NCBI GenBank assembly: GCA_049840515.1
Contig: JASGKW010000009.1
Location: forward strand, 1 to 64,000
Direction: 5' to 3'
DNA: 64,000 nt
From: Muricomes sp049840515
Lineage (GTDB): Bacteria > Bacillota > Clostridia > Lachnospirales > Lachnospiraceae
Positions 50,629-60,619 of this stretch are shown piece by piece; position 1 is the stretch's first letter; every line of letters begins with the position of its first letter. The position numbers and the translations under genes were made by a program. A model generated the notes under the pieces. That model saw only the letters and a list, made by a program, of their open reading frames with translations, ran no database searches and had not been told where the DNA came from.

Positions 50629-52728
50629 TTAGTGTACATCCTTTTTGATGTAAAGTGCGTCTACTGCACAGATTCCATCAGGTCTTACAAAGACCGGATT
50701 GATGTCCAGCTCCAGCAGATCATCACTGCAGTCACAAGCCATATTTGATATGGATACAAGAGCATCGGCTAATGCATCTATATCGCACTTAGGATTACCT
50801 CTGTATCCCTGCAGCATCTTTGCACCTTTAAGCGATAAAATCATATCCATTGCTTCCGGCTTGGAAAGAGGGGCCAATCCCAAAGAAGTATCTTTGAAGA
50901 TTTCTACAAACACACCGCCCAGACCACAGAGCACGCATGGTCCAAATTGTGGGTCATTGTTCACTCCAATAATCATCTCCACACCCGGAGCCGCCATTTC
51001 ACAAATCTGCACTCCTTTTACAAGGGCACCCGGACAATGTGCCGCTGCATTATCCATAATAGCCTGATAAGCCTCAGCCGCCCCGGCCTCATCTTTAATA
51101 CCAAGTTTTACACATCCCACATCAGACTTGTGCAGGATATCTGGGCTGTCCACCTTGGCAACCGCCTTATCACATCCCATTTCTGTGAATGCAGCAGCAG
51201 CTTCCTCTGGTGAATGCACCACTTTAAACTTGCCGCAGTCGATACCGTAGCGCCCAATGATTTCTTTACTCTCTGATTCTGTGAGAGCCACTCTGTCATA
51301 GGCCTTTTTCTCAGAAGAAGGAATCACCACATCCAAATTCTTCTGTCTTGGGTCATTCGATGCAAAATCCAAAATGTTTTTAATCACTTTAAACGCATAG
51401 AATGAAGTAGGTAATACCGGTACTCCTATCTTTTCCAGCTTATCGACATACTCTGGATTTCTCGTCATTTCAGCAAAAGGAAGCATTACCATGGGCTTAG
51501 CCCAAGGCTTATCACTGACAAGTGCCATCGCCTCTGACATGTAATAAATTGCATTGTCGGCAATTTCTGTCAACAGCGTATAGCCCACAGAGACAAGGTC
51601 CACACTTTCGTCTCTCATCATAATTTCAAGAACACCCGCAAACTTTTCTATGTCATAGGACAATGTAGCCGTTGAATCCAGCGGGTTGTTTGGTGTGGCG
51701 TAGGACGGCAGAACCGCATTTAATTTATCCAGTGTCTCCTGGCTGAAATCAATGTAATCCACACCTGTCAATTCACCCAGGTCTGCACAGATTCCGGTCT
51801 CCCCGCCTGACAAACTGATAGCAGAAAATCCTTTTCCTTCCGGCAATTTCTTCAGAGTTGCCAAAGCTCTAGCCGTGGACATCAACTCTTCCAGATCATC
51901 GACACGGATAACGCCAAACTTTTCAAACAGAGCATCAAACACCTTATCCGCCCCTGAGAGGCTTCCTGTGTGGGACGCTGCGATAGCCTGCGCCTTTTCA
52001 GAACGTCCGGTCTTGAGAACTACCACGGGTTTTCTCTTGAGTGCCGCCTTTTTCAAAGCTTTTATAAATGCGCCCGGGGATTTTACCCCTTCCAAGTACA
52101 TAGCGACAACCTTTGTATCTTCATCATCAATGAGGAAATCCAGGTAATCCTCCATCTTGGTAATCTTGCTGTTACCTGCTGAAATTGCATATGAGAATTT
52201 TGTTCCCGGCGCATCCATCATGCTCAGCACAAGCTGTCCGCTCTGGGAAAGAAAACCTACACTGCCGCGGCGGTCTCTCTCTCTGGAAATAAATGCAAAG
52301 GGATACCTCATATCCACAAAGTTAACAAATCCGGCACAGTTCGGCCCCATCAGAGCCATATCCAGTTCCTCGCACAATGCCAGAAGCTGTGCCTCTCTTT
52401 CACGGCCCTCATCTGTTCCGACCTCACCATAACCGCTGGCGTAGACAACCGCCGCGCCGACTCCGTGAGCCGCCCCTTCTCTGAGCAGACCTTCCACGGT
52501 ACCGGCAGGAGTACAGATAACAATCAAATCAACCTGCTCCGGCAAATCGCTGATGCTCTTGTAGCATTTGCGGTTAAAAACTTCCTCACGGTTGGGATTG
52601 ACGAAGTAATAGGTACCCTCTTCCATGTATGTCATCATATTTCTGCATGTGTCGCCGCCAAAGCCTTCTTTCTCACTGGCTCCTATGACGGCCACCCTAT
52701 TCGGTTTTAATAATTTTTTGATATCCAT
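50629..52728 (-). CDS. ADP-forming acyl-CoA synthetase (acetate-CoA ligase type)
   Basis: A 699-residue fused alpha-beta enzyme that converts an acyl-CoA with ADP and phosphate to the free acid and ATP. The N-terminal CoA-binding Rossmann domain starts VAVIGASEKEGFGG. The phosphorylated histidine is in ASHTGSLSG near residue 255. An ATP-grasp beta part (residues about 480-699) shows HKSDVGCVKLG and CGLGGVFVEIFKD. It follows the oxidoreductase gamma gene by 16 bases, so the acyl-CoA made upstream is turned into ATP. Confidence 0.93.
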   Translation of the reverse strand: MDIKKLLKPNRVAVIGASEKEGFGGDTCRNMMTYMEEGTYYFVNPNREEVFNRKCYKSISDLPEQVDLIVICTPAGTVEGLLREGAAHGVGAAVVYASGYGEVGTDEGREREAQLLALCEELDMALMGPNCAGFVNFVDMRYPFAFISRERDRRGSVGFLSQSGQLVLSMMDAPGTKFSYAISAGNSKITKMEDYLDFLIDDEDTKVVAMYLEGVKSPGAFIKALKKAALKRKPVVVLKTGRSEKAQAIAASHTGSLSGADKVFDALFEKFGVIRVDDLEELMSTARALATLKKLPEGKGFSAISLSGGETGICADLGELTGVDYIDFSQETLDKLNAVLPSYATPNNPLDSTATLSYDIEKFAGVLEIMMRDESVDLVSVGYTLLTEIADNAIYYMSEAMALVSDKPWAKPMVMLPFAEMTRNPEYVDKLEKIGVPVLPTSFYAFKVIKNILDFASNDPRQKNLDVVIPSSEKKAYDRVALTESESKEIIGRYGIDCGKFKVVHSPEEAAAAFTEMGCDKAVAKVDSPDILHKSDVGCVKLGIKDEAGAAEAYQAIMDNAAAHCPGALVKGVQICEMAAPGVEMIIGVNNDPQFGPCVLCGLGGVFVEIFKDTSLGLAPLSKPEAMDMILSLKGAKMLQGYRGNPKCDIDALADALVSISNMACDCSDDLLELDINPVFVRPDGICAVDALYIKKDVH

Positions 52729-52744
52729 TCCTTATCTCCCGATT

Positions 52745-53281
52745 TTATTTTCCTTCTGCACCTCTGCGGTAGCAAGCAACATTCTTCTCGTTAAATTTTC
52801 CTTTTCCTTTTTTCTCAAAGAAAGAAACAATAGCCTCTTCCAAGTAATCAACGGAGAACAAATCACTGTTGGCAGCCAGAGCACCCAGCATTACAAGGTT
52901 GGCTCCTTTTGGATTTACTTCCGCTGCGATATCTGTAGCTGGAACTTTCACTACCGTAATATCATCCCTGTATGTGCGGTTCTCGGGAACGATAGAAGAG
53001 TTCACTAAAAGCAGCCCGCCTGGTTTTAATCTGTCCTCAAACTTATCAATAGCCGGGGTGTTCATTGTCAAAAGAATGTCCGGCTGCCTGGAATTTGGGC
53101 TGGCAATCAGTTTTTCACTGATTTTCACTGTGCAGTTCGCTGTCCCGCCTCTCATTTCTGACCCGTAAGAAGGATAGAATAATACATTTTTGTCCTGTTC
53201 CATACCGGCACTGATTAAAATCATTCCTGCTGTCAGTATGCCCTGGCCGCCAAATCCGGCACAAATAATCTCCTTCGCCAT
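52745..53281 (-). CDS. 2-oxoacid:ferredoxin oxidoreductase, gamma subunit
   Basis: A 178-residue subunit (CoA-handling domain) with the family start EIICAGFGGQGILTAGMIL, then YGSEMRGGTANCTV. It is part of a four-subunit enzyme encoded by consecutive genes in the order delta, alpha, beta, gamma. Spacing to the beta gene is five bases. Confidence 0.93.
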   Translation of the reverse strand: MAKEIICAGFGGQGILTAGMILISAGMEQDKNVLFYPSYGSEMRGGTANCTVKISEKLIASPNSRQPDILLTMNTPAIDKFEDRLKPGGLLLVNSSIVPENRTYRDDITVVKVPATDIAAEVNPKGANLVMLGALAANSDLFSVDYLEEAIVSFFEKKGKGKFNEKNVACYRRGAEGK

Positions 53282-53286
53282 AACTT

Positions 53287-54024
53287 CTATTCCTCCTCTT
53301 TTTTATCTTTGAATTCACCGAGAGGGAAGTATGGAATCATCTCATTCTTGATACGCTCCGCACTCTTGACCGGTGTTATATTCAGGTTCGTTGGACATGC
53401 AGACAACAATTCTACCAGACAGAAGCCCTCGCCTCTCATGTGCTTTTCAAAGGCTTTTTTCAGGTATTTCTTTGACTGCATCATGCCTCTGGCATCTGCC
53501 ATAGAACCTCTCGCAAGGTAAGCAATGTCAAAACCGCTGAAAGCGTCTTCCACCCGAAATGGCATTCCCGCTTTTTTGGGGTCCTTGCCGCGGGGAGTGG
53601 ATGTGGTAATCTGTCCCGGCAGGGATGTAGGTGCACACTGTCCGCCTGTCATACCAAAAAGACTGTTATTGACAACAACTGTCACCACATTATCATTGCG
53701 GAGTGCGGTGTGCATGGTCTCCGCAAGTCCGATGGAGTAGGCCGCACCGTCACCGATATATGCCATAACCGGATTTTCCGGGCGCACCTTCTTTACGCCT
53801 ACGGCTGTAGCAATGGGTCTTCCGTGAGCTGCCATGATGGTGTCAAATCTCCATGCATCAATGGTCAGAGAACCGCAGGCTACGTCCACGACTGTCAATA
53901 ATTTTTCACTCAATCCCAGTTCTTCCATAACCTCTGCAACAAGGCGGACTGCAAGACCGTGTCCGCATCCGGGGCAAAAGCCACTCTGGGCAAATGTAAC
54001 TGTTTCAGGAGCAACTAATCTCAT
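53287..54024 (-). CDS. 2-oxoacid:ferredoxin oxidoreductase, beta (TPP) subunit
   Basis: A 245-residue thiamine-diphosphate subunit. FCPGCGHGLAVRL starts it, and the TPP-binding motif is YIGDGAAYSIGLAE followed by NNSLFGMTGGQ. The length matches 2-oxoglutarate and branched-chain type enzymes rather than pyruvate synthase. It starts one base after the alpha stop. Confidence 0.94.
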   Translation of the reverse strand: MRLVAPETVTFAQSGFCPGCGHGLAVRLVAEVMEELGLSEKLLTVVDVACGSLTIDAWRFDTIMAAHGRPIATAVGVKKVRPENPVMAYIGDGAAYSIGLAETMHTALRNDNVVTVVVNNSLFGMTGGQCAPTSLPGQITTSTPRGKDPKKAGMPFRVEDAFSGFDIAYLARGSMADARGMMQSKKYLKKAFEKHMRGEGFCLVELLSACPTNLNITPVKSAERIKNEMIPYFPLGEFKDKKEEE

Positions 54025-54025
54025 G

Positions 54026-55078
54026 TTATACCTCCCCCTTTTCTAACATCTCTTTTGCTTTTTCAATGATTCCGTCGCATTCAGGAATTTCAAAGATAGA
54101 ACCATAGTGCTCTACCGGATATTTCCCGTCCACGGCAAGCTTTACGTCATCTACCATCTGTCCCAGAATGTTCATTTCTACAGTGAGGAACGCTTTTACA
54201 GCTTTGGCTTCCTTGAAAGCTTTCACTGGAAATGGCCATAAAGTAATGGGGCGGATAAGACCCAGCTTAATGCCCTGTTCTCTTGCAACTTCCACGGCTT
54301 CCCGGCATACTCTTGAACTGATGCCATAAGCGACCAGAACGATTTCTGCATCTTCAACCTGAATATTTTCATAGCGCTGCTCGTCTCTCTCCATGTCAGC
54401 GTATTTTTCTGACAGATATGTCTCATAATCAGGATGTGTGTAGTATGTATTCTGAATCTTTCTCTGCTCAGTTCCTTTCTTGCATCCTTTGATGGCCCAG
54501 TCAAATTTATCAATGTCATGCTCAATAAATTCTGGTATCTCCACTGCTTCAATCATCTGACCGATAGCCGCATCTGAAGCAATCAATACCGGGTGGCGGT
54601 ATTTTTCTGCCAATTCAAACGCTTCAGCCATCATATCAGCATTCTCCTGTACAGAGTTGGGAGCCAGAACCAGAGTGCGGTAATCTCCGTGACCGCCGCC
54701 TCTTGTTAGCTGCCAGTAGTCCCCCTGTCCCTGTGCAATATCACCCAGGCCAGTTCCGATTCGCATAACGTCAACGATTACTGCCGGAAGATCCGCCGCA
54801 ACCAGGTAAGAAATACCCTCCTGTTTCAGCGAGAATCCGGGGCCTGATGAGGTGGTCAGCGCTCTTGCGCCCGCTGCCGCTGCTCCAAGCACCATGTTAA
54901 TACCTGCAAGCTCAGACTCCGCCTGAATAAACTCTCCCCCCACATCTTCCATTCTCCATGACAGATATTCCAGAATCTCTGTCTGAGGAGTAATTGGATA
55001 TCCACTATAAAAGCGGCAGCCGGCAGCCAAAGCAGCCTCGGCCAGTGCTTCATTTCCTTTTAACAGTACCTTAGCCAT
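54026..55078 (-). CDS. 2-oxoacid:ferredoxin oxidoreductase, alpha subunit
   Basis: A 350-residue subunit with SGYPITPQTEILEYL, SSGPGFSLKQEGISYL and VAYGISSRVCREAV. These place it with KorA/VorB-type subunits that handle 2-oxoglutarate or branched-chain 2-oxoacids. The exact substrate cannot be settled from sequence; the nearby glutamate dehydrogenase makes 2-oxoglutarate plausible. Confidence 0.94.
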   Translation of the reverse strand: MAKVLLKGNEALAEAALAAGCRFYSGYPITPQTEILEYLSWRMEDVGGEFIQAESELAGINMVLGAAAAGARALTTSSGPGFSLKQEGISYLVAADLPAVIVDVMRIGTGLGDIAQGQGDYWQLTRGGGHGDYRTLVLAPNSVQENADMMAEAFELAEKYRHPVLIASDAAIGQMIEAVEIPEFIEHDIDKFDWAIKGCKKGTEQRKIQNTYYTHPDYETYLSEKYADMERDEQRYENIQVEDAEIVLVAYGISSRVCREAVEVAREQGIKLGLIRPITLWPFPVKAFKEAKAVKAFLTVEMNILGQMVDDVKLAVDGKYPVEHYGSIFEIPECDGIIEKAKEMLEKGEV

Positions 55079-55092
55079 AATCTACCTCTCCT

Positions 55093-55305
55093 TTATCTTA
55101 TTTCAAATACATAATCCGGGCACACACGATAACAGGTGCCGCATACTATACATTTATCATGATCAACTACAATAGTGTTATATCCTTTTGCGTTCACGTG
55201 GTCGGACATACTGATAGCCTGTTTCGGACAGGCATTGATACAATAACAGCATCCTTTGCACCGCGCAGGGTCATAATAGACCTTTTCTGTTTTCTCTTTT
55301 CCCAT
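55093..55305 (-). CDS. 2-oxoacid:ferredoxin oxidoreductase, delta (4Fe-4S) subunit
   Basis: A 70-residue dicluster ferredoxin subunit with CKGCCYCINACPKQAI and CIVCGTCYRVCPD. It passes electrons from the TPP centre to free ferredoxin. It is the first gene of the operon; AAAGGAAT precedes the ATG. Confidence 0.93.
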   Translation of the reverse strand: MGKEKTEKVYYDPARCKGCCYCINACPKQAISMSDHVNAKGYNTIVVDHDKCIVCGTCYRVCPDYVFEIR

Positions 55306-55393
55306 AACACAATTCCTTTCTAAATAATTTTCCGTAACGGTTCAGCCACCTTAAGCTATATGGGTGAACTGTTGCGCTCTCCCTGGTATAATG

Positions 55394-55424
55394 AAAGGGA
55401 TGCCTCTTTTTCTGACATCCCTTT
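55394..55424 (-). terminator. Weak terminator or attenuator between glutamate dehydrogenase and the oxidoreductase operon
   Basis: AAAGGGATG (55394-55402) and CATCCCTTT (55416-55424) form a 9-bp stem. The minus-strand tail is only TTTCATT, so partial read-through is likely. Confidence 0.55.
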
Positions 55425-55431
55425 TCTGCTC

Positions 55432-56604
55432 TTACATGTCTGGTGTATCAGATTTGTCAGGAGTAAATAATCTTCTCGCCACATCACGTGTAAACTCTCC
55501 TGTTTTTGCAGCTTCCTCAAACAGCACTCTGGTCTGCTTGCGGATGATATCTACTGTATCTTTTACAATAGCTGCTGCCGCATCTTCATCATTCATTTCT
55601 TCAATTTTTGCAATACGGAAAATGAGTGCTTCGTAAATACGGATACCACCCATATTTGCAATAAAGTCAACTGCCACATCCACATTATTCTTGCGCAGGA
55701 TTTCATCAGCTTCCGGAGTTGTAGGAATGTTAGCTGCCTCCACCAGGAGAGATGCTTTTACTTTATCTGCATTGTTCTTGTTGATTACATCCTCAAGAGC
55801 TGCCGGAATCAGGATGTCACAGTCCACATTAATCCACTCTGTATTTGGGAGAACTTCATACTTGTCTTCAAAAGCCTCTTTATTTAACTCGCCTTTTGGA
55901 AGTCTTGTCTCTACCAGCTTCGGAATATCCAGCCCGTCTGGACAGTAAACCAGACCATTTACATCAGCGATACCTACTACTTTGTATCCCATGTTGCAGA
56001 GAGAGTTTGCACAGCTTGCTCCAACACATCCGAATCCCTGAATCACTACAGAAGCTCCTTCTTTTCCGTTCTTCAGCTTCCATGCTTCATCAGCAGATGC
56101 AGCCACACCATATCCGGTAATCATGTCATACATCTTAAATCCGTCATAGGTCAGCTCTTTCTCAGCTCTGTCATGATTTACAATTCCCTGGTGGATATCC
56201 GGGTCTTCTTTCATCGCTGTTGTCTGAGGAATACCAATTCCCAAATCATCCAGGATTTTGAGAACGTCTGAATAATCCACTCCCAAATCTCCTCCGATTG
56301 ACACTCCTGCTTTTATGTAGGGAGCCATAGCTGTCAAAAATCTTCTCAATACATCCAGGGCATCCGGCGCTTTGTAATCATAAGCGATACCGGCCTTACA
56401 TCCGCCTGTTGTCAGCGATTCACAGGCTTTGTACTTATATCCCATTGTTGTCGCCAGACGGATTACTTCCTCTCTTGTAACTGTAGGATGCATTCTTGTT
56501 CCTCCGCCGCAATAATGTCCCACAAAATTGTATGCACACAGCCAACCTGTTGCATCTGTCTCCGTATCGTTCCACTCTACTACTACATAAGGTTTGTTTG
56601 CCAC
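55432..56604 (-). CDS. Glu/Leu/Phe/Val-type dehydrogenase
   Basis: A 390-residue NAD(P)-dependent amino acid dehydrogenase, oxidatively deaminating an amino acid to its 2-oxoacid. The substrate domain has the catalytic lysine region TTGGCKAGIAYDY, and the Rossmann part has VVIQGFGCVGASCAN. The N-terminus is shorter than in hexameric glutamate dehydrogenases, and GGCKAGI departs from the usual GGGKGGI, so leucine, valine or another substrate is possible. I place the start at the GTG at 56604 because AGAGGAGG lies eight bases upstream; the ATG at 56625 has none. It feeds the oxidoreductase encoded next. Confidence 0.88.
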   Translation of the reverse strand: MANKPYVVVEWNDTETDATGWLCAYNFVGHYCGGGTRMHPTVTREEVIRLATTMGYKYKACESLTTGGCKAGIAYDYKAPDALDVLRRFLTAMAPYIKAGVSIGGDLGVDYSDVLKILDDLGIGIPQTTAMKEDPDIHQGIVNHDRAEKELTYDGFKMYDMITGYGVAASADEAWKLKNGKEGASVVIQGFGCVGASCANSLCNMGYKVVGIADVNGLVYCPDGLDIPKLVETRLPKGELNKEAFEDKYEVLPNTEWINVDCDILIPAALEDVINKNNADKVKASLLVEAANIPTTPEADEILRKNNVDVAVDFIANMGGIRIYEALIFRIAKIEEMNDEDAAAAIVKDTVDIIRKQTRVLFEEAAKTGEFTRDVARRLFTPDKSDTPDM

Positions 56605-56627
56605 TTTGAAATCCTCCTCTTTCATGT

Positions 56628-56690
56628 GTTCTCTATTATAGAACGCCGTTCTTTTAATTGGTCATATTTTTACTCGGCATTAAGCCGAGT
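56628..56690 (-). promoter_or_regulatory. Promoter region with two inverted repeats upstream of the amino acid dehydrogenase
   Basis: The minus-strand -10 TATAAT is at 56640-56635, with a weak -35 TGACCA (56664-56659). GTTCT/AGAAC (56628-56632 with 56640-56644) overlaps the -10. ACTCGGC/GCCGAGT (56672-56678 with 56684-56690) lies just upstream of the -35. Both could be operators. The rest of the gap to 56988 is AT-rich with no gene seen. Confidence 0.5.
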
Positions 56691-56988
56691 TTTATCATTT
56701 GTATCTATAGACCAGCGTCCTACACTTCATAACAATAATCTATCACTTTATCCCCTCTTGTTCAACATGTATCCTATAACTTTTTATTTTTTGTAGCATT
56801 TGTACATATTGACGAACAATTTTAACGTGTTCTCGCCCCCGGTATAGGGGATTTTAACAAAGATATTTGGTTAATAATTTGTCAATCAGAGTTTTTGTTT
56901 ACATTTCCTTCCAGCCCTCTGTTTGTTGAATTTTTCACATTGTAGGACAAGTTATTTGAATGCATTTTAACGTGTCTCCCATGTGATT

Positions 56989-58840
56989 TTATAGGATTTG
57001 TATCTTATATTTCTCCAGCCAGTAATTTACCTGCAGCATGTAAGCCAGCATCTGGGGGCCAGCCATAAGCTGTCCGTACCATGGTTTTCCATAATCGGAT
57101 GGAGCCTCCAGAAATGCGTGCACTTTTTTTGTATCGAGCAGGGTGCGTACAGGCGCATTGGGGTCAGCGAGGACTTCCTTCAGCTGATTTCCCAGCAGAT
57201 TTTCATATGCCGGGTCGTAGGTCTTTGGATAAGGACTTTTCCGCCTCCACAAAATTTCTTCCGGGAGCAGATTTTCTCCCGCGCGGCGCAGCAGTCCCTT
57301 CACCACCCCGTCCGGGCATTTCATGTGCCACGGGATGCTGAAAACATATTCTACAATCCGATGGTCAGCCAGGGGAACCCTCGCCTCAAGACCGTTATAC
57401 ATACTGGTGCGGTCCATTCTGTCCAGCAGGGTAACCATAAACCAGCGCAGGTTCAGATATGCGATTTCTCTTCTTCTTTTCTCCTCCGGGCTATCCTCCA
57501 GAAGAATTGGTGTCTCAGAGATAGTTTTTTCGTATGCCTCCCGGGCATACTCCTCCATGCGCAGCTCCTTAATCACGCTGTCAGAGAGAAGTACCTGCCT
57601 CGTTTCCATATTGTCTGACCACGGAAATGCGTCTGTCTGAAATGCCTTTTGACTGTGAAACCACGGATAACCGCCAAAAATCTCATCTGCGCACTCCCCT
57701 GTGAGCGTGACTTTATTGTAATCCGTTACCTGTGAACAGAAATACAGCATTGAAGATTCCACATCCGCCATGCACGGTAAATCTCTGGCATCCACGGTTT
57801 TATACAGGCAGTCAAGCTGATTCTGATTACTGCACACCAGAAAACGGTGATTTGTTCCCGCAAACTCTACCATTCTTTCCACATATGGCCTATCCTGGCT
57901 TGGCTGAAAAGAGTTGGATTTGAAATATTTATCGTTGTCCTGAAAATCAAAGGAAAACGTATTCAAAACCTTTCCCTGTTTTTTTAATTCTCTGGCGCAG
58001 ATAGCTGTCACCAGACTGCTGTCCAGGCCGCCGGACAAAAAGGTGCTGATTGGGATATCAGAAAGCATCTGCTTTTTCACAGCATCTTCCACCAGCCACG
58101 CTGTTTTTTCAACTGTCCTCTCCATAGAATCTTCATGGGGATGGCTTTCCAGTTTCCAATAGAACTCCTCTCTGGATGAGGTTCTGCCAAATGTGATACA
58201 TTGCCCCGGCAAGACTTCCAAGACTTCTTTAAAGACACCTTTTCCATAAGTTTTGGCAGGTCCTAATGCAAACACCTCACAGAGCCCCTCCCTGTCTACC
58301 GCCGGAATGACTCCCGGATAGCTGAACAGCCCCTTAATTTCTGAGGAAAAAACAAGAGTCTCCCCCTCCATAGTATAAAACAAAGGCTTGATACCCAGCC
58401 TGTCACGGAATAAGTAAAGTTCACACGCCGCAGAATCCCACAGTGCAACGGCAAAAATACCATTCAGTTTTTTAATGTAATCTTTTCCGTGGCGCATATA
58501 GCCTTCCAGAATCACCTCGGTATCACTGGTTGTCTGAAAGTAAACTCCCTCCTGCAGAAGCTTCTGCTTTTAACTCAGCCATATTGTAAATCTCACCATT
58601 AAAAACAATGACACATTCCCTGCCCTGCCTCTGGCGCACCATTGGCTGCTGGCCTGTTTCCAGGTCAATAATCTCCAGTCTCACATGAGCCAGCCCACAG
58701 AGAGAGTTCAAATAAGTACCTTCGTTATCGGGTCCCCGCCGCTTCTGAGCATGGTTCATTTCATCCAAAATATGTTTCCATTTCAATTCCTCTGCCGTAT
58801 AGTCTGCATGAGGATTAAAAAACCCGGCAATTCCACACAT
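56989..58840 (-). CDS. asnB: Asparagine synthase (glutamine-hydrolysing), one apparent frameshift
   Basis: The joined product of about 617 residues makes asparagine from aspartate, glutamine and ATP. The N-terminal glutaminase begins MCGIAGFFN with catalytic Cys2 and has RRGPDNEG and FNGEIYN. The synthetase part has the pyrophosphatase motif STFLSGGLDSSLV and LTGECADEIFGGYPW. The frames join near 58560 at GCAGAAGCTTCTGC, where one extra A on an AGCT disrupts the read; without it KAELLQEGVYFQTTSDTEVIL is restored. Length and all motifs are otherwise normal. Confidence 0.92.
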
Positions 58841-58936
58841 ATGTTATTCTCCTTTTTTACAGCCAATGTACCAGCCGCAAAGGAAGCAGATGGTACATTA
58901 GCACAATCATGTTACTTGTTTGCAATGATAAAAGTG

Positions 58937-59514
58937 TTACTTGATTACAGGCTGGTATTGTTTTCCCTCCAAAGCTGCCTCGAGAGAAGGAATCAGAAGT
59001 TCGGTATGTGCAATCATAGAGTTGGGCTTGCTTTTGGGATTATCCTGACCAAAAGGAACAAAATATACATTTTTAGCATTCATCAGTAAACCTATATTTT
59101 TCATATTCATGCCCAGAGCATCATTCGTAGATATAGAAATAAGCAGTGGTTTATTATTTCTGAGATGAGCTTTTGCCGCCATCAGTGCCGGCGTATCCGT
59201 AATGCCGTTGGCAAGCTTTGCAATTGTATTCCCGGTACAGGGAAGAATTACAAGAATATCCAGAAGATTTCCCGGGCCGATAGGCTCAGCTTCGGGTACT
59301 GTCATCATAGGTCTGACCCCCGTTATTTCTTCCGCCTTTTCAATAAATGACTCCGCCTTTCCAAAACGCGTGTCGATACTGCCCGCCGCTTCTGAAAAAA
59401 TTGTCTGCACCAGTGCACCTTCATCTGCCAGCTTCTGAGCTCCTCAAATACTTTCTCATAGGTACAAAAAGAACCGGTTAACGCAACCCCTATTGTTTTT
59501 CCTTTTAAAGACAA
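58937..59514 (-). CDS. dpaB: Dipicolinate synthase subunit B, one apparent frameshift
   Basis: A flavoprotein-like subunit of about 193 residues when joined. The N-terminus GKTIGVALTGSFCTYEKVFEEL is in one frame; the rest (TIFSEAAGSIDTRFG, LDILVILPCTGNTIAKLANGITD) is in another. The frames join near 59432 beside AGCT. With DpaA it makes dipicolinic acid in the mother cell during sporulation. The start is TTG with AAGGAG upstream, seven bases after the restored dpaA stop. Confidence 0.9.
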
Positions 59515-59520
59515 ATTAAA

Positions 59521-60422
59521 TCACTCCTTTTTCATTTTATGTTCAAGTGCGGTCCCAATATATCTTTTTAATGCTCCTGCTGACGAAGCTGGTGCATATT
59601 TTCCGGGAAGTCCGGGACACAGCACTGCATTTCTGCCAAGCATTTTGGCAGACTTATAATCTACGCCCCCGGAGCGGAGGCAATATCAATGATGGTAACA
59701 GAATTTTTCATAGACTCCAGCATATCTGATGTAATAACCGGAGCTGGAATTGTATTAAATATAAAGTCAAATTCTCCTGCCCGTTTTTTGAAATCTTTTA
59801 AATTACCGGTATCCTCTGCAATAACAGACGCCTCCGCACACTCCCGAAGGTTTTCCGCGCACACATATACATGGCAGAACAATCCTTTCAAATAAGAGGC
59901 AAGCGTGCGCCCGCATTTTCCATAACCTAAAACGGCACACCGGCTTCCATTCAAATTAATAGCACTTTTAGAAACCGCTTCACATATGGCCCCCTCGGCA
60001 GTCGCTATTGTATTGTATATGGCTAATGAATCATCCTCCATAAAATCAAAGACAAAAACACCTTTTTCCATCGCCAGTTTTTTTAAATCTTCTGGAATAC
60101 AGCCGGCAAAAAAGTGCTGTCCGGGCTGTAATGCAGAAACAACTGCATCCAGAGGTATTTCTTCCATAAATGCATTTTGATTGAGATAAGACCCTCTTTT
60201 CGTGAGGGGTATGGGACATATGATACAGGAAGAATTCATACACGCTTCCTCCAATGAAAGAGAAACAACGACGCAGGATGTATCTGAAAACCGTCTTCCA
60301 TCCGGCAGACTTATCAGCCCGTGGTGACAAATTTTATTTCCGTTAAATGCCAGTTCTTCTGTTAGATATACCTGCCGCATATCGCCGCCGATAACGGCAT
60401 AATCGTATTGTGGGTGTTCCAT
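59521..60422 (-). CDS. dpaA: Dipicolinate synthase subunit A, one apparent frameshift
   Basis: A dehydrogenase-like subunit of about 300 residues. YAVIGGDMRQVYLTEEL starts it and CAVLGYGKCGRTLASYLKG is the second Rossmann motif. The frame breaks at a G-run near 59666 (IDIASAPG), and the next frame supplies VDYKSAKMLGRNAVLCPGLPGKYAP and the stop at 59521. The start at 60422 has AGGAG upstream. Dipicolinate is spore-specific, so this pair is good evidence for an endospore former. Confidence 0.9.
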
Positions 60423-60453
60423 TGTGAAACTCCTGACAAAACACAATTTTAGT

Positions 60454-60462
60454 TATTATATG
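60454..60462 (-). promoter_or_regulatory. SigK-like -10 element upstream of dpaA
   Basis: CATATAATA on the minus strand fits the mother-cell sigma-K -10 consensus CATANNNTA, 32 bases before the dpaA start. The -35 is weak. It also contains TATAAT, so a sigma-A reading cannot be excluded. Confidence 0.45.
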
Positions 60463-60555
60463 CAAAGATAGAGAATCTGCCAAAGGGATAGAAAATGTAA
60501 CTGCTGTGCTATGACATGTCACCGAAATCACCTGCAGCCATTGAATTTGAATAAG

Positions 60556-60598
60556 CAAAAAACGTCGGCAACCCATAGATTACTGGATTTCCGACGTT
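60556..60598 (-). terminator. Terminator of the GGDEF gene
   Basis: AACGTCGG (60561-60568) and CCGACGTT (60591-60598) form the stem, followed on the minus strand by a T-run. Confidence 0.8.
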
Positions 60599-60619
60599 CT
60601 TCTTTATCTTTTTTAGGTC

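Noticed and set aside
56625..56640. Leaderless transcript for the amino acid dehydrogenase
   Set aside because: A GTG with an ideal ribosome binding site seven codons downstream gives a simpler explanation.
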